Under the pieces are notes generated by a model. The model worked only from the letters and a program-made list of their open reading frames with translations. It ran no database searches and was not told the origin of the DNA. From the NCBI RefSeq assembly GCF_900103865.1, contig NZ_FNII01000001.1, positions 186,001 to 250,000 on the forward strand: a stretch of 64,000 nucleotides of DNA, in the 5' to 3' direction. How positions within the stretch are numbered: position 1 is the stretch's first letter; the number at the start of each line of letters is the position of its first letter. The DNA comes from Vreelandella arcis (GTDB lineage: Bacteria; Pseudomonadota; Gammaproteobacteria; Pseudomonadales; Halomonadaceae). This document shows, piece by piece, positions 46,573 to 56,464 of this stretch. Position numbers and translations under genes: made by a program.

Positions 46573-47328
46573 TTACCCGATCAGCATGCGCAGCGGCATC
46601 CACAGGCCCATGCCCATCATGACCAGGTTTTCGGTCAGCGATACAAAGCCCAGCGGGACGTTGCTGTTGCCGCCCACGCAGGCGCACTTGAGCTCGCGCT
46701 TGTCGATGTAGACCGCCTTGAATACCGATACCGCCCCGACGGTGCCGACAAACAGCGCGAGCGGCGCGGCCAGCCAGATTAGCGTGCCCGCCAGCATCAG
46801 CAAACCCGCCAGCGTTTCGGCGTAGGGGTAAACGTAGCTGTAGGGGACATAGCGCTGGGCGAGCAGGTCGTAGTTGAGAAACATGCTGCTGAAGCTTTCC
46901 ACGTCCTGCAGCTTTTGCAGCCCCAGCAGTACCATTGCCGCGGCAACGGCGTACTCCGGCATGCGTGCCGTGAATAACGTACCCTGAGCAGCCCAGCTGA
47001 CGGCAAAGCCGATAAATAATGCGGTGACAAAGATGGCCAGCACCGGGCGATAGGTGGTCTCTTTGGCGTTAGGGACGCTCATCCCCAGATATTCGCGCAG
47101 CTCTTCGTAGCCACCGATACGTTCGTCGCCCAGGTACACTTGGGGTGTTGTATCGACGTTTTCCTGCTGCTTGAAAGCGTCGATTTCCTCCCGCGAGGTC
47201 AGGGTGTTGTCGTCGACGTCAAAGCCCTTGCGCTTGAGCAGGTCGACGGTTTTCAAGCCGAACGGGCACATGTGCTCCGCCGTTTTCATACGGTATACCC
47301 GGGCAGTAGTGTGCGTGGTCGATGCCAT
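46573..47328 (-). CDS. Glutaredoxin-MauE fusion membrane protein
   Basis: A 251-residue fusion. Residues about 10-82 form a glutaredoxin-like domain whose active site is CPFG, so only one cysteine is present (monothiol); DTTPQVYLGDERIGG gives the cis-proline loop. Residues about 90-251 are a four-helix MauE/DoxX-like domain with a conserved cysteine pair in KCACVGGNSNVPLG. MauE proteins assist disulfide formation or methylamine dehydrogenase maturation. AAGGAGG precedes the ATG. It probably passes thiol electrons across the membrane in this copper region, which is inference. Confidence 0.8.
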   Translation of the reverse strand: MASTTHTTARVYRMKTAEHMCPFGLKTVDLLKRKGFDVDDNTLTSREEIDAFKQQENVDTTPQVYLGDERIGGYEELREYLGMSVPNAKETTYRPVLAIFVTALFIGFAVSWAAQGTLFTARMPEYAVAAAMVLLGLQKLQDVESFSSMFLNYDLLAQRYVPYSYVYPYAETLAGLLMLAGTLIWLAAPLALFVGTVGAVSVFKAVYIDKRELKCACVGGNSNVPLGFVSLTENLVMMGMGLWMPLRMLIG

Positions 47329-47421
47329 GATCAGCCTCCTTGTTGCGAATCGGCATAATTCCTAACACTAGCCTAGAACCCGGTGTTGCCCTTAGGTCAA
47401 GTTTTCGCCGGTAAACGCCGC

Positions 47422-47449
47422 CACCCGGCGATCTGATGGGCGCCGGGTG
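47422..47449 (-). terminator. Hairpin after the chemotaxis receptor gene
   Basis: A perfect 9-bp stem CACCCGGCG / CGCCGGGTG with a 10-base loop lies 27 to 54 bases past the end of the minus-strand chemoreceptor gene. The T-run is poor, so it may be an RNA-stabilising hairpin rather than a full terminator. Confidence 0.45.
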
Positions 47450-47475
47450 AGGGAGCCGTTGTGTGACACCCCGTA

Positions 47476-48978
47476 TTAAGCCTGGGTCGGAGAGCCCAGC
47501 ATACGAGTGTTGGGCAAGGAGGCGGTCGCCGGCAGGGTGAAACCACTGACGGCCTGCATCATGGCATCGGCGGTCTCGGACAGCTGTTCGGCCATGCTGT
47601 GCGAGTTATCCACCGCATCGCGGGAAAGCTCGAGAGCGTTGTAGATCTCGTTGACGCTTTGCTCCAACTCTTCAACGCCCTGATGCTGTTGCTGAACGGC
47701 GTTGTCCATATTGGTCAGCCGCATTGCCACTTGCTCAAAGCTTTGCCTCAGCGACTGGGTGGTCTCAGCGAGAGTGGACGTCTGGCTGACGCCCAGGGAA
47801 ACCTGATCGGTCGTATCGGCGATGGTTTGACGAATCCGCGATGCGGTGTGCTGGGTATTTTTCGACAGCGTACGCACTTCGTTGGCCACGACCGCGAACC
47901 CCTGCCCGTGCTCACCGGCGCGCGCGGCTTCCACGGACGCGTTAAGCGCAAGCAAATTGGTCTGGAAGGTGATGTTGTCAATCTCGCTAAGCATTTCGTG
48001 GATCTTGCCCGCGTGCTGATTGAGTAAGCGCATCATTTCGCGCATTTCTTCGACCTGCGCGCCGTTCTGGCGTGCGATCTCTTCGGCATGGCCGGCCAGG
48101 CGGCGGATGTGCTGGGATTCTTCCGCCGTCTCACGGGTAGTGGCGGCAAGCTCGGCGGTGCACGTGGAGATGCGCTCGGTCTGGCTGCTGTTACGCGCCG
48201 TTTGCGTGCGCAGCTGCTCCTGGGCAACGAACAGCTGCTGGCTGTAATCGGCGACCTGACTCGCGGCGCTCTGTGTTTTACGCAGGCTCTCGGCGACCTG
48301 GTCGCGCATGTTGACCACCGCGGCGACGGCGGGTAGCTGCTGCTGTTGATCACTGAAGACCATGTCCAGCTTGCCGCCACCCGCCGCCACGGCAAAGCGC
48401 GTCACGTGCAGGCCTTCTTTGACCATGCTTTCCAATACCTTGGCCAGGTAGCCGAGGATAATGACCTGGACGACGACAGCACCGCCGTGCATCAGTAAGC
48501 AGTAGACCAAGGCGGCGACGCCCTGGCTGGTCTCACTGCTAGCCATGTTGTCCATATCGCCCATGCTGGTGTAGAGCTGGACAACGCCGTGGTATTGAAG
48601 CCAGGTGAATAGCGCGTGGTGTAGCGCAATCGTCAGGCCGCCAAACGCGATGACCCGCCAATCGCTGTAGAGAATCAATACGGCGAGCAGGATAAAGATA
48701 CTGAAGTGGGCCTCGATCAACCCGCCGCTTTGTTCGATCAACACGGCGGCCCAGGCCATCATAACGGCGGCTTTGACGAAACCGTTGATAATGTGGCCGT
48801 GCCATTGGCGCTGCACGAGGTACGTCAGCGGGAGGGTTATGGCCGCTGCGACCACCGCCAGCCATAGCGTTTGCGTGAAGATACCGACAACCAGGCACAA
48901 AAAGGCGACGAAGCCCAACGGCAGCCACATCAGCCGGTCGGTGCGTGCAATATGGTTTGAAAAGGATGCATCTGACAT
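47476..48978 (-). CDS. Methyl-accepting chemotaxis protein with multi-helix membrane sensor
   Basis: A 500-residue chemoreceptor. The N-terminal 190 residues form about six hydrophobic helices with very short loops, so there is no large periplasmic ligand domain. The cytoplasmic part carries the signalling hairpin tip [20 protein letters not shown] followed by [18 protein letters not shown] see no HAMP domain. Such receptors often sense membrane or redox state. It lies downstream of the MHYT-GGDEF-EAL gene. Confidence 0.9.
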   Translation of the reverse strand: MSDASFSNHIARTDRLMWLPLGFVAFLCLVVGIFTQTLWLAVVAAAITLPLTYLVQRQWHGHIINGFVKAAVMMAWAAVLIEQSGGLIEAHFSIFILLAVLILYSDWRVIAFGGLTIALHHALFTWLQYHGVVQLYTSMGDMDNMASSETSQGVAALVYCLLMHGGAVVVQVIILGYLAKVLESMVKEGLHVTRFAVAAGGGKLDMVFSDQQQQLPAVAAVVNMRDQVAESLRKTQSAASQVADYSQQLFVAQEQLRTQTARNSSQTERISTCTAELAATTRETAEESQHIRRLAGHAEEIARQNGAQVEEMREMMRLLNQHAGKIHEMLSEIDNITFQTNLLALNASVEAARAGEHGQGFAVVANEVRTLSKNTQHTASRIRQTIADTTDQVSLGVSQTSTLAETTQSLRQSFEQVAMRLTNMDNAVQQQHQGVEELEQSVNEIYNALELSRDAVDNSHSMAEQLSETADAMMQAVSGFTLPATASLPNTRMLGSPTQA

Positions 48979-49114
48979 TGTTATCGTATCCTTGCTTTTC
49001 GGGGAGGGGGAGCAGTGCAGGGGGATAAGATATTTATCGACGCAGCTTGTGATAACTTTAAAAAACCAAGCAATAACTTTTTGTTATATAAATACGCAAT
49101 TATTGATACTGGTA

Positions 49115-51598
49115 TTATTTATCTTGATGGCATTGTATAGCTTTTGAGAAACTTTCTGGCTGGACGGGTCGCCCAAACAGGAATCCCTGGTAAATACGGC
49201 AACCCAGGTTGGCAAGTACCAGGCGCTGGTCTTCGGTTTCCACCCCTTCGGCAATGACCCCCAGTCCCAGGCTCTCGGCGAGCGCCACAATGGTGGCGGC
49301 AATCGGGGTGGCTTGCATGTCCAGGGTCAAATCCCTGACGAAGGTAATGTCGATTTTCAGCGTATCCAGCGGCAACAGCTTGAGGTAGGCAAGGGATGAA
49401 TAGCCGGTGCCGAAATCATCCAGCGCAAAGCTGACACCCCTTTGCTGCAGCTGCTGCATTTTGCAGATGGTGCCATCGGGGTCGCTCAGCAGCAGCGACT
49501 CGGTAAGCTCCAGCGTCAACCGCTCGGGAGGCGCATCATACTGCTGGATGACCGCCAGCACTTGATCGGCAAAATCGGGCTGCTGAAACTGACGAACGCT
49601 GACGTTCAACGACAGTTTCAAATGACAACAGGCGGGCTGATGGCGCCACTCTCCCAGCAGACGACAGCCTTCCTTCAACACCCAGTGGCCCAGCGGCAGA
49701 ATGAGCCCCGTCTCTTCCGCGATGGGAATAAAGCGTCCCGGTGAGATCATGCCGCGTTCCGGGTGTTGCCAGCGCACCAGCGCCTCGGCGCCAATCACCT
49801 GCCGATGGGCATCCACCTGGGGCTGTAGATGGAGACATAGTTCGTCGTGGTCAATGGCGTGTTTCAGTTCACGTTCAAGGGTTAAGCGATCTTCCAGTTC
49901 ATCTTCTTGCGCCTGCTGAAAGAACTGGGCCTCCCCGTCCCGCTGGCGCTTGGCTTCCAGCAGTGCCAGGCCCGCCCGCTTGAACAGCTGCGCGGCAGGT
50001 AGGTCTTCGTGAGGGCAGAAAACGAGCACCCCCACGTTGAGTCGGCATGGATAGGTGTGGCCCTGGAGCTGATAATCAGCCGTCAACGAGGCCTGCATCG
50101 CGTTGATTTGCCGCTGTGCTTCGCGCTCGATACCGGCGGGGTCGCGGGAGGCAAGCTCGCCGACCAGCGCGAACTCGTTGCCATCCAGGCGTGCCACGTA
50201 CAGCCGGGCTCCCGACCATTGCTGCAGTCGCCTGCCCAGTTGCCGTAACAGTTCATCGCCAATGTCCTGGCCCAGGCTGTCGTTGAGCATCTTGAAGCGG
50301 TCAATATCGAGCAGCGCCAGGAAGGCATGCGCGTCGGGCGATGGGTGTTGTCTGGCGAATCCGGCTAAATGTTCCTGTAGTGCCCGGCGGTTGGGAAGCT
50401 CGGTGAGCATGTCGTGATAGGCGAGGTAACGAATTCGCTGCTGGGCTTGCTGCTCTTCCGAACGATCGCTTAAGAGCGCGACATAATCGCGGTCGTCGCT
50501 ATCCGCATAGGTGACCCGGCTCACGCTCAGCCACGCCGGGAACCCGTTACCGTCCGACCGTAGGGCAGTGATCATCCCACCCCACTGGCCTTTTTTATCC
50601 AATGCTCGGCGGATGTGCTGACTCAGCGTGTGGCTATCCTCGGCGTAGGCAAGCTGTGATACGGACAGCCCCATCAATTGATCTGAACGCAGCCCTACCT
50701 GGCGTTCAAACGACGCGTTACACAGGCGAATGCGGGCCTGTTCGTCGAGCAGGATCACACTATCCTGAAGCGAGGAGACGACTTCCAGCAGACGGGTGTG
50801 GGTCATGTGTTCATGGCGCTCGCTGGCCTGAAGCCGCCTTTGCACACTGGCCGCTATCAAAGCGAGCAGGGCGGTCAGAACCCCCACGCCGCCGATCAGG
50901 AAAATGATCCAGTGGGAAGCGGGTGATATAGACGGAGTGGCATCTGGCAAGGGTAAAAACCAGGCGGCCTGCATAGCGACATAATGCATGCCACATACCG
51001 CAATGGATACGCACAGTGCGGCAATGAAGGCGCAGGTTCTGGCGCGCTGCATGCCCCACTCATGCTGGCAGAGCCGATAGGCGTAAACGCTCAACATACC
51101 CAGGCCAATCGCGACGAGCAGCGATACCAGGAAAAGATCCAGAACGTGATACAGCTCGGCCGGTGCGCGCATTGCGGCCATGCCGCTATAGTGCATCACC
51201 CCGATACCCGCCCCGAGGGCTAGCCCGGCTAACAGCAGGGCGCGATGCGATGGGGCATCACGGGAAAGCACCCACATGGCGCTAAAGCTGCCCAGTATGG
51301 CGGGAATAATCGACAGTAAGGTAGGCACCGGTGCGTGGCTAACCGGAAAATCTAGCCGGTAGGCATGCATGCCGATAAAGTGCATGCTCCAAACGCCCAG
51401 CCCCATGGCACTGGCCCCAGCCCAGAGCCATGCCCGGCGCCATGCCGGTTGAGATCCTTTGCTCACCAGCTTGATGATATCCAGGCCCGCGTAGGATGCC
51501 GCCAGCGCCACAAGCCATGAGAGCAATACCAGCGAGGCGGAGTGCTCCCCCTGCACGGCATTCAGGGTTTGAGGATCGGGCAAGATATTGAATAGCAT
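49115..51598 (-). CDS. MHYT-PAS-GGDEF-EAL membrane signalling protein
   Basis: An 827-residue inner-membrane protein. The N-terminal seven-helix MHYT sensor has the repeated motif at residues 72 (MHFIGMH), 135 (MHYSGM) and 204 (MHYVAM). MHYT domains are thought to sense oxygen, CO or NO through bound copper. A PAS domain follows (about 270-385). The cyclase motif is degenerate (DGNEF, 472-476), so it is probably not a cyclase. The EAL domain is intact (EAL 605-607, DDFGTGYSSL further on), so cyclic-di-GMP hydrolysis is the likely output. It lies inside the copper region. Confidence 0.9.
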   Translation of the reverse strand: MLFNILPDPQTLNAVQGEHSASLVLLSWLVALAASYAGLDIIKLVSKGSQPAWRRAWLWAGASAMGLGVWSMHFIGMHAYRLDFPVSHAPVPTLLSIIPAILGSFSAMWVLSRDAPSHRALLLAGLALGAGIGVMHYSGMAAMRAPAELYHVLDLFLVSLLVAIGLGMLSVYAYRLCQHEWGMQRARTCAFIAALCVSIAVCGMHYVAMQAAWFLPLPDATPSISPASHWIIFLIGGVGVLTALLALIAASVQRRLQASERHEHMTHTRLLEVVSSLQDSVILLDEQARIRLCNASFERQVGLRSDQLMGLSVSQLAYAEDSHTLSQHIRRALDKKGQWGGMITALRSDGNGFPAWLSVSRVTYADSDDRDYVALLSDRSEEQQAQQRIRYLAYHDMLTELPNRRALQEHLAGFARQHPSPDAHAFLALLDIDRFKMLNDSLGQDIGDELLRQLGRRLQQWSGARLYVARLDGNEFALVGELASRDPAGIEREAQRQINAMQASLTADYQLQGHTYPCRLNVGVLVFCPHEDLPAAQLFKRAGLALLEAKRQRDGEAQFFQQAQEDELEDRLTLERELKHAIDHDELCLHLQPQVDAHRQVIGAEALVRWQHPERGMISPGRFIPIAEETGLILPLGHWVLKEGCRLLGEWRHQPACCHLKLSLNVSVRQFQQPDFADQVLAVIQQYDAPPERLTLELTESLLLSDPDGTICKMQQLQQRGVSFALDDFGTGYSSLAYLKLLPLDTLKIDITFVRDLTLDMQATPIAATIVALAESLGLGVIAEGVETEDQRLVLANLGCRIYQGFLFGRPVQPESFSKAIQCHQDK

Positions 51599-51726
51599 CT
51601 AAATACGGTCAACCCATTATTCATGGTAAAAAACAGCTGTACTGACAGTAGCGCTGGCGTGGTGATGGGTCGCTGGGGCGATGGGCAGAAAATTGCACGC
51701 TGAAAACCACCGGAGATTAACATGAA

Positions 51727-51764
51727 TAACGCCCCAGCGGCGTCGTTACACCGTTGGGGCGTTA
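51727..51764 (-). terminator. Hairpin terminating the copper operon
   Basis: A perfect 10-bp stem TAACGCCCCA / TGGGGCGTTA with an 18-base loop lies 37 to 74 bases past the end of copB on the minus strand. The downstream T-run is short. It marks the probable end of the operon that starts with the cupredoxin gene. Confidence 0.6.
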
Positions 51765-51800
51765 GTGAAGGCGGTTTAACGCAGGGGGTTGACGGCAGGT

Positions 51801-52571
51801 TCAGAACATCAGCTTGACGCCCGCGACGACGCCGGTGTCTTCAGTACTGTCGCCGCTGGCACGAGAAAGGTCGGCGGTATCGCCATACACTTTTTGCCAG
51901 TAAGCGCCCACGTAAGGTGCTATGCGGCGAGTCACTTCGTAGCCTAATCGAAGGCCCACACGCACCGAGTTCAGGCCTTCGCCCACACCAAACTCATCGA
52001 CTTCACTGGCAGCTACAGCAATTTCCGTGCGTGGTTGCAGGTAGAGTCGCTGGGTCAGGCGCAGGTCGTATTCGCCCTCGAAGCTGGCCGCCACGTCGCC
52101 GTCGTCGCTCAGCTGCAGGGCGACGTCCGTTTCGATACCGTAAGGCATCACGCCTTGCAGGCCGACCACCGCGTAGGTGCGCTCGGCGTGGTCATCGGAA
52201 AACACGCCGCCCTGGTAGCCTATACCGCCCTGTAGCTCCCAAAAGTCGGCGACCAGGCGGCTGTAGAGCAGTTCAAGCGATTCAAACTCGGCGTCTTCGC
52301 CGTCGCCCTGGACGTTCTCGCCTTCCGACTTCACGTACACGCGGTTGACGTCACCACCGTACCAGCCTTGGAAGTCCCAGACTACGGCGTCTTGGCCTTT
52401 ATCGGGCACGCTGTACTCAAGGCGGTCGAACAGGCCCATGCCCATATTGTGTTCCTGCATGGGCGCGGGCCAACTGTCTGGGGCGTCGTAGCCGTCGTCG
52501 GCGTTGGCCGTTGCCATAGTGGCCACCATGAGCGCCGCGCTGGCAGCGGTTAGGAAATGCTTGATCTGCAT
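51801..52571 (-). CDS. copB: Copper resistance outer-membrane protein CopB
   Basis: An outer-membrane beta-barrel of 256 residues (PcoB/CopB family) with a signal peptide ending ANA. It starts with the family pattern GLFDRLEYSVPDKGQDAVVWD and WYGGDVNRVYVKSEGE, and ends in phenylalanine as barrels do. The methionine-rich N-terminal segment found in many CopB proteins is almost absent (only MQEHNMGM). AAGGAGG fixes the ATG at 52571. It follows copA by 10 bases. Confidence 0.93.
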   Translation of the reverse strand: MQIKHFLTAASAALMVATMATANADDGYDAPDSWPAPMQEHNMGMGLFDRLEYSVPDKGQDAVVWDFQGWYGGDVNRVYVKSEGENVQGDGEDAEFESLELLYSRLVADFWELQGGIGYQGGVFSDDHAERTYAVVGLQGVMPYGIETDVALQLSDDGDVAASFEGEYDLRLTQRLYLQPRTEIAVAASEVDEFGVGEGLNSVRVGLRLGYEVTRRIAPYVGAYWQKVYGDTADLSRASGDSTEDTGVVAGVKLMF

Positions 52572-52581
52572 AAATGCCTCC

Positions 52582-54399
52582 TTAAGAAACCTGAACAACG
52601 CGGAACATGCCGGCATCCATGTGATAAAGCAGGTGACAGTGGAAGGCCCAGCTGCCTTCGGCGTCGGCCGTGATCAACGCCGAGACGCGCTCGCCGGGTT
52701 TCACATTCAGGGTGTGCTTGCGCGGAATCAGCTCGCCCTGTCCGTTTTCCAGCTCCATCCACATACCGTGCAGGTGAATGGGGTGTTCCATCATGGTGTC
52801 GTTGACCAGGATCAGGCGCAGGCGCTCGTCCTTTTCAAAGTGGATGGGGCCGGAGACCTCGCTGAACTTCTTGCCGTCGAACGACCAAATGTAGCGCTCC
52901 ATGTTGCCGGTGAGGTGCAGCTCAAGCTCGCGGCCGGGCTCGCGGCGGTCGGGCCAAGGGGTAAACGCTTTTAGGTCGCGGTAAACCAGCACGCGGCGCT
53001 CGTCGGGGTTAATACCAATACCCGCCTGGCCGTAGCGCGATCCCGGCTGGGCCTCGCCTGCCGCCAGCATGCCGTTTTCGCGGGTTTTGGCCCGTTCACT
53101 TGCCATGCCCTGCATTTCACTATCAGACATGCCTGAGTGATCCATGCCTTGCATATCACCGTGGCCCATGGCCTCCATTTCACTAGCTGACATGTTGGAG
53201 TGATCCATGCCCTCCATATTGGACATGCCCGAATGATCCATACCGTCCATGTGGACGCTCATCGCCTCCATGCCCCGGTCGGCAATCTGACGTCGCTCGG
53301 GAATTTCCGCCTGCATGCCTTCGCGAGGGGCCAGGGTGGCGCGGGCGTAGCCGCTGCGATCCATAGATTCGGCGAAAATCGTATACGCCTGATCGTCTTC
53401 GGGTGACACCAGGACGTCGTAGGTCTCGGCAACGCCGATGCGAAACTCATCCACGGGCACGGGCTGTACCGGCTGCCCGTCGGCGGCCACCACGGTCATT
53501 TTCAGCCCGGGAATACGCACGTCGAAGTAGGACATGGCCGATCCGTTAATCACCCGCAGCCGAATGCGCTCCCCGGCCTTGAACAGCGCGGTCCAGTTTT
53601 CCTCGGGGGAATGGCCGTTGAGCAGATAGGTGTAAGTGCTGCCGGTAACGTCGGCAATATCCCTCGAGCTCATGCGCATCTTGGCCCACATGCCACGCAT
53701 TTCGGCTGTTTGTTCCAAGCCGTTTTGGCGCACGTCGGCGAAGAAATCGGCAATCGTGCGTTCCTGGAAGTTGTAATAGCCTTCCATGGTTTTAAGGTTG
53801 CGAAACACCGACATGGGGTCTTCAAAGGTCCAGTCTGTCAGCAACAGCACATGCTCGCGGTCGTAGCGGAAGGGTTCGCGTTCGGCGGCGTCGATAATCA
53901 GTGGCCCCACATGCCCCACCTGTTCCTGAAGGCCCGAGTGGCTGTGGTACCAGTAAGTGCCGTTCTGGCGCACCGGGATACGGTAGGTGAAGGTTTCCCC
54001 GGGAGCGATACCGGCAAAGCTGACCCCCGGCACACCGTCCATTCCCGGAGGCAGAATCAAGCCGTGCCAGTGGATAGAGGTCGGTTCATCAAGCAGATTG
54101 GTGACGCGCAGTACCGCGTCCTGTCCTTCCTTCAAGCGGATCAGCGGGCCAGGGCTGGTGCCGTTAATGCTGAAGGTACTAGCCGTCTTGCCGTCAATCG
54201 GGAGGATTTCGCGGCGGATGGCCAGCGCTATCTCAGGCCCTTCTTCAACGCCCTTGGAATAGACGCTTGAGTGGCCCCAGGGGGTGGCCCAGGCGGGGCT
54301 CAACCCCATGGCGGCAGCCGAACCTAGCCCCAACGCCGCGCTGCCTTTCAGCACCTGACGGCGCGAAAGTGGGTGACGGATAATGGTCGAACGCGACAT
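52582..54399 (-). CDS. copA: Periplasmic multicopper oxidase CopA (PcoA type)
   Basis: A copper-tolerance oxidase of 605 residues that oxidises Cu(I) in the periplasm. It has a Tat signal (SRRQVLKG), N-terminal copper sites HWHGL and WYHSHSG, and C-terminal HPIHLHG and HCHLLYHMDAGM with the type-1 axial methionine. A methionine/histidine-rich insert (about residues 385-435) has repeats of the type MDHSGM. GGGGAG six bases upstream supports the ATG at 54399. It follows the histidine kinase gene by 69 bases and precedes copB. The ATPase at 42.3 kb shares the symbol copA but is unrelated. Confidence 0.95.
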   Translation of the reverse strand: MSRSTIIRHPLSRRQVLKGSAALGLGSAAAMGLSPAWATPWGHSSVYSKGVEEGPEIALAIRREILPIDGKTASTFSINGTSPGPLIRLKEGQDAVLRVTNLLDEPTSIHWHGLILPPGMDGVPGVSFAGIAPGETFTYRIPVRQNGTYWYHSHSGLQEQVGHVGPLIIDAAEREPFRYDREHVLLLTDWTFEDPMSVFRNLKTMEGYYNFQERTIADFFADVRQNGLEQTAEMRGMWAKMRMSSRDIADVTGSTYTYLLNGHSPEENWTALFKAGERIRLRVINGSAMSYFDVRIPGLKMTVVAADGQPVQPVPVDEFRIGVAETYDVLVSPEDDQAYTIFAESMDRSGYARATLAPREGMQAEIPERRQIADRGMEAMSVHMDGMDHSGMSNMEGMDHSNMSASEMEAMGHGDMQGMDHSGMSDSEMQGMASERAKTRENGMLAAGEAQPGSRYGQAGIGINPDERRVLVYRDLKAFTPWPDRREPGRELELHLTGNMERYIWSFDGKKFSEVSGPIHFEKDERLRLILVNDTMMEHPIHLHGMWMELENGQGELIPRKHTLNVKPGERVSALITADAEGSWAFHCHLLYHMDAGMFRVVQVS

Positions 54400-54468
54400 G
54401 TGCAACTCCCCTCAATGATCAATATCGCCATCTTGCGGGAGTAAGCTGAATCAAGGCTGAAAAAGCCG

Positions 54469-55803
54469 TCAGGGGGATTTAATGTCCGGCAATGGCAGGC
54501 AGGTAACGACCCGCAAGCCGCCGAGTGGGCTGCGCTCGAACCGGCAGTGCCCCGCGTAACGCGCCACCAGCTGGGCCAGGATGGCAAGACCCAGGCCGTA
54601 ACCGGGGTGGCGCTCATCCAAACGTGTGCCGCGCTCGCCGAGGCGTCCCATGTCGTTTTCGGCAACGCCGGGGCCGTCATCGTCGATCGTCAGGGTCAGG
54701 GCCTCGGAGGTAGCGCTGACATGACAACGCACCTCGCCGACGGCCCATTTGCCAGCGTTATCCAGCACAATGCCCAGCATCTCGGCGTAATCATGGGCGT
54801 CGATGGGTACTTGGTCGCGGTCGTTGAGCGACTGCGTGAGCTTGAACCCCTTTTGAGGGTGAAGGCTGCGAAACATGTCTATCAGGCGCTGGCTGTCACG
54901 CGTCAGGTGCGTCATGTGTCCCGTATGGGGGCCAGCAATCCGCGCGCGGCGAAGTTCGGCATCCAATTGGGCGTTGATGTTTTCTATGCGCATCAGTAGT
55001 TTGCGACGACGGTCGTCGTCTATCGGTCGGCCACCTCTGAGCACCTGGGTGATCGCCGCCAGTGGGGTCTTAAGAGCATGAGACAGGTTAGCGACCGACT
55101 CCCGCGAGCGCTGTAATCGCAGGTCGATATCATCCATAAAACGGTTGAGCTGGGCGACGAGGGCGTCAAGCTCGGCGGGCGCGGTGAGAGACAGGCGTTG
55201 GCGCTTCCCTGCTTGTAGGTCTTCAAGCTGGTGGCGCAACTGCCAAAGCGGCCGCAAGCCGCGGTTAACCGCCAGCATGTTAAGCGTGACCAGCATCGCA
55301 AGCAGGCCCGCGGCAATCCCGCCCACCCACCAGTGCAAAGTGGCAAGCCCCGCTTCCACCTGGGAAAAATCCTCACCAATCAGCAATACGCCATTGGTGT
55401 CTTGCCACTCAAAGTGGCGGCGATACACCAGCAAATGGTGCTCACCGCGTTCCACCTCAAGGAGCGCGTTACCATCATCGTCGAGCAGCGGGGCAAGCTG
55501 GCGCTGCCAAGCTGGGTCTGAGGCGCTGAGCTCACCGTTGAGTTGCAGCAAGTAAAGATGGTGGAAGACTTGATAGCCCTGGCTTGTCGAGGCGAGCGAT
55601 GCGGGAACCGCCAGGCGGTCTTGTTCCAGCTGTGCCACTGCGTGGTCGGCTTCACGCTTGAGGCGCTCACCCAGGAAATCCTTGGCCAGATTTTGCAAAA
55701 ATACACCGTGTAGTAGCCACGTCAGGCCAACCACCAGTATTGCGACGCCGCCCAGCCAGGCCAGTAGGCGAAACCGGAGACTGCGTTTATCAACGTGAAA
55801 CAA
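54469..55803 (-). CDS. Sensor histidine kinase of the copper operon
   Basis: A membrane histidine kinase of about 444 residues with two helices (about 13-33 and 160-182) flanking a periplasmic sensor region. The phospho-accepting histidine is in NLSHALKTPLAA, the N-box is LDNAGKWA, and the G-boxes are DDDGPGV and GYGLGLAI. I infer the TTG at 55803, preceded by AGGGG, as start. It overlaps the end of the regulator gene by 14 bases, and no ATG or GTG fits there. Copper sensing is inferred from context. Confidence 0.88.
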   Translation of the reverse strand: MFHVDKRSLRFRLLAWLGGVAILVVGLTWLLHGVFLQNLAKDFLGERLKREADHAVAQLEQDRLAVPASLASTSQGYQVFHHLYLLQLNGELSASDPAWQRQLAPLLDDDGNALLEVERGEHHLLVYRRHFEWQDTNGVLLIGEDFSQVEAGLATLHWWVGGIAAGLLAMLVTLNMLAVNRGLRPLWQLRHQLEDLQAGKRQRLSLTAPAELDALVAQLNRFMDDIDLRLQRSRESVANLSHALKTPLAAITQVLRGGRPIDDDRRRKLLMRIENINAQLDAELRRARIAGPHTGHMTHLTRDSQRLIDMFRSLHPQKGFKLTQSLNDRDQVPIDAHDYAEMLGIVLDNAGKWAVGEVRCHVSATSEALTLTIDDDGPGVAENDMGRLGERGTRLDERHPGYGLGLAILAQLVARYAGHCRFERSPLGGLRVVTCLPLPDIKSP

Positions 55804-56455
55804 AAACGTACCCCTGACCGCGTCGCGTCTGGATGATCGATTTGCCAAGATAACGTCGCAGGCGCGCAACGTATACTTCGACCAGATTGGGGGCTGCGGC
55901 GTCTTGCTCCAAGGCGTAAAGCTGTTCCAACAACCGCTCCTTGGAGTGAATGCGGTCGGGGTGGAGCATCAGGTAGCGCAGTAGTCGAAACTCGGTGGCG
56001 GTTAGCAGACGCCACGCGCCCCCGTCGCTGGAAACGCGCTGGCCAGCCTCTTCCAGGGATACGCCGTTAAGCGTGATTACCTGGGAGAGTTGGCCGGATT
56101 GCCTGCGTAGAAGGGCCTTCAGGCGGGCCATGAGTTCGGCTTCGTGGAAGGGTTTGGTGAGGTAGTCGTCGGCGCCGGTTTCCAGGCCGACCACCTTGTC
56201 CTCCCAGGTATCGCGCGCGGTGAGTATCAAAATAGGGATGGCGCGTTTTTGTTGGCGCCATTGGCCGAGCAGTTCCAGCCCTGAGCCATCGGGCAGCCCA
56301 ATGTCGAGAATGGCAAGCGCGTATTCTTCGGTGGCCATGAACGACGCTGCCGCCTTGACTGAGGCGGCCACGTCGACCAGGTAACCGTTGTCTTTCAGAC
56401 TCTCCGCGAGGCTTTCGGCCAGCAGGTCATCATCTTCTAATAGCAACAGTTTCAT
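55790..56455 (-). CDS. OmpR-family response regulator of the copper operon
   Basis: A 221-residue DNA-binding regulator. The receiver domain has acidic EDDD at the start, the phospho-aspartate in ILDIGLPDGSG (about 51) and the lysine in TKPFHEAEL. The C-terminal winged helix ends RRGQGYVFVSR. It begins nine bases after the cupredoxin gene and overlaps the kinase gene. It probably controls the whole cupredoxin-copAB operon in response to periplasmic copper. Confidence 0.9.
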   Translation of the reverse strand: MKLLLLEDDDLLAESLAESLKDNGYLVDVAASVKAAASFMATEEYALAILDIGLPDGSGLELLGQWRQQKRAIPILILTARDTWEDKVVGLETGADDYLTKPFHEAELMARLKALLRRQSGQLSQVITLNGVSLEEAGQRVSSDGGAWRLLTATEFRLLRYLMLHPDRIHSKERLLEQLYALEQDAAAPNLVEVYVARLRRYLGKSIIQTRRGQGYVFVSR

Positions 56456-56464
56456 CGCATAGCG

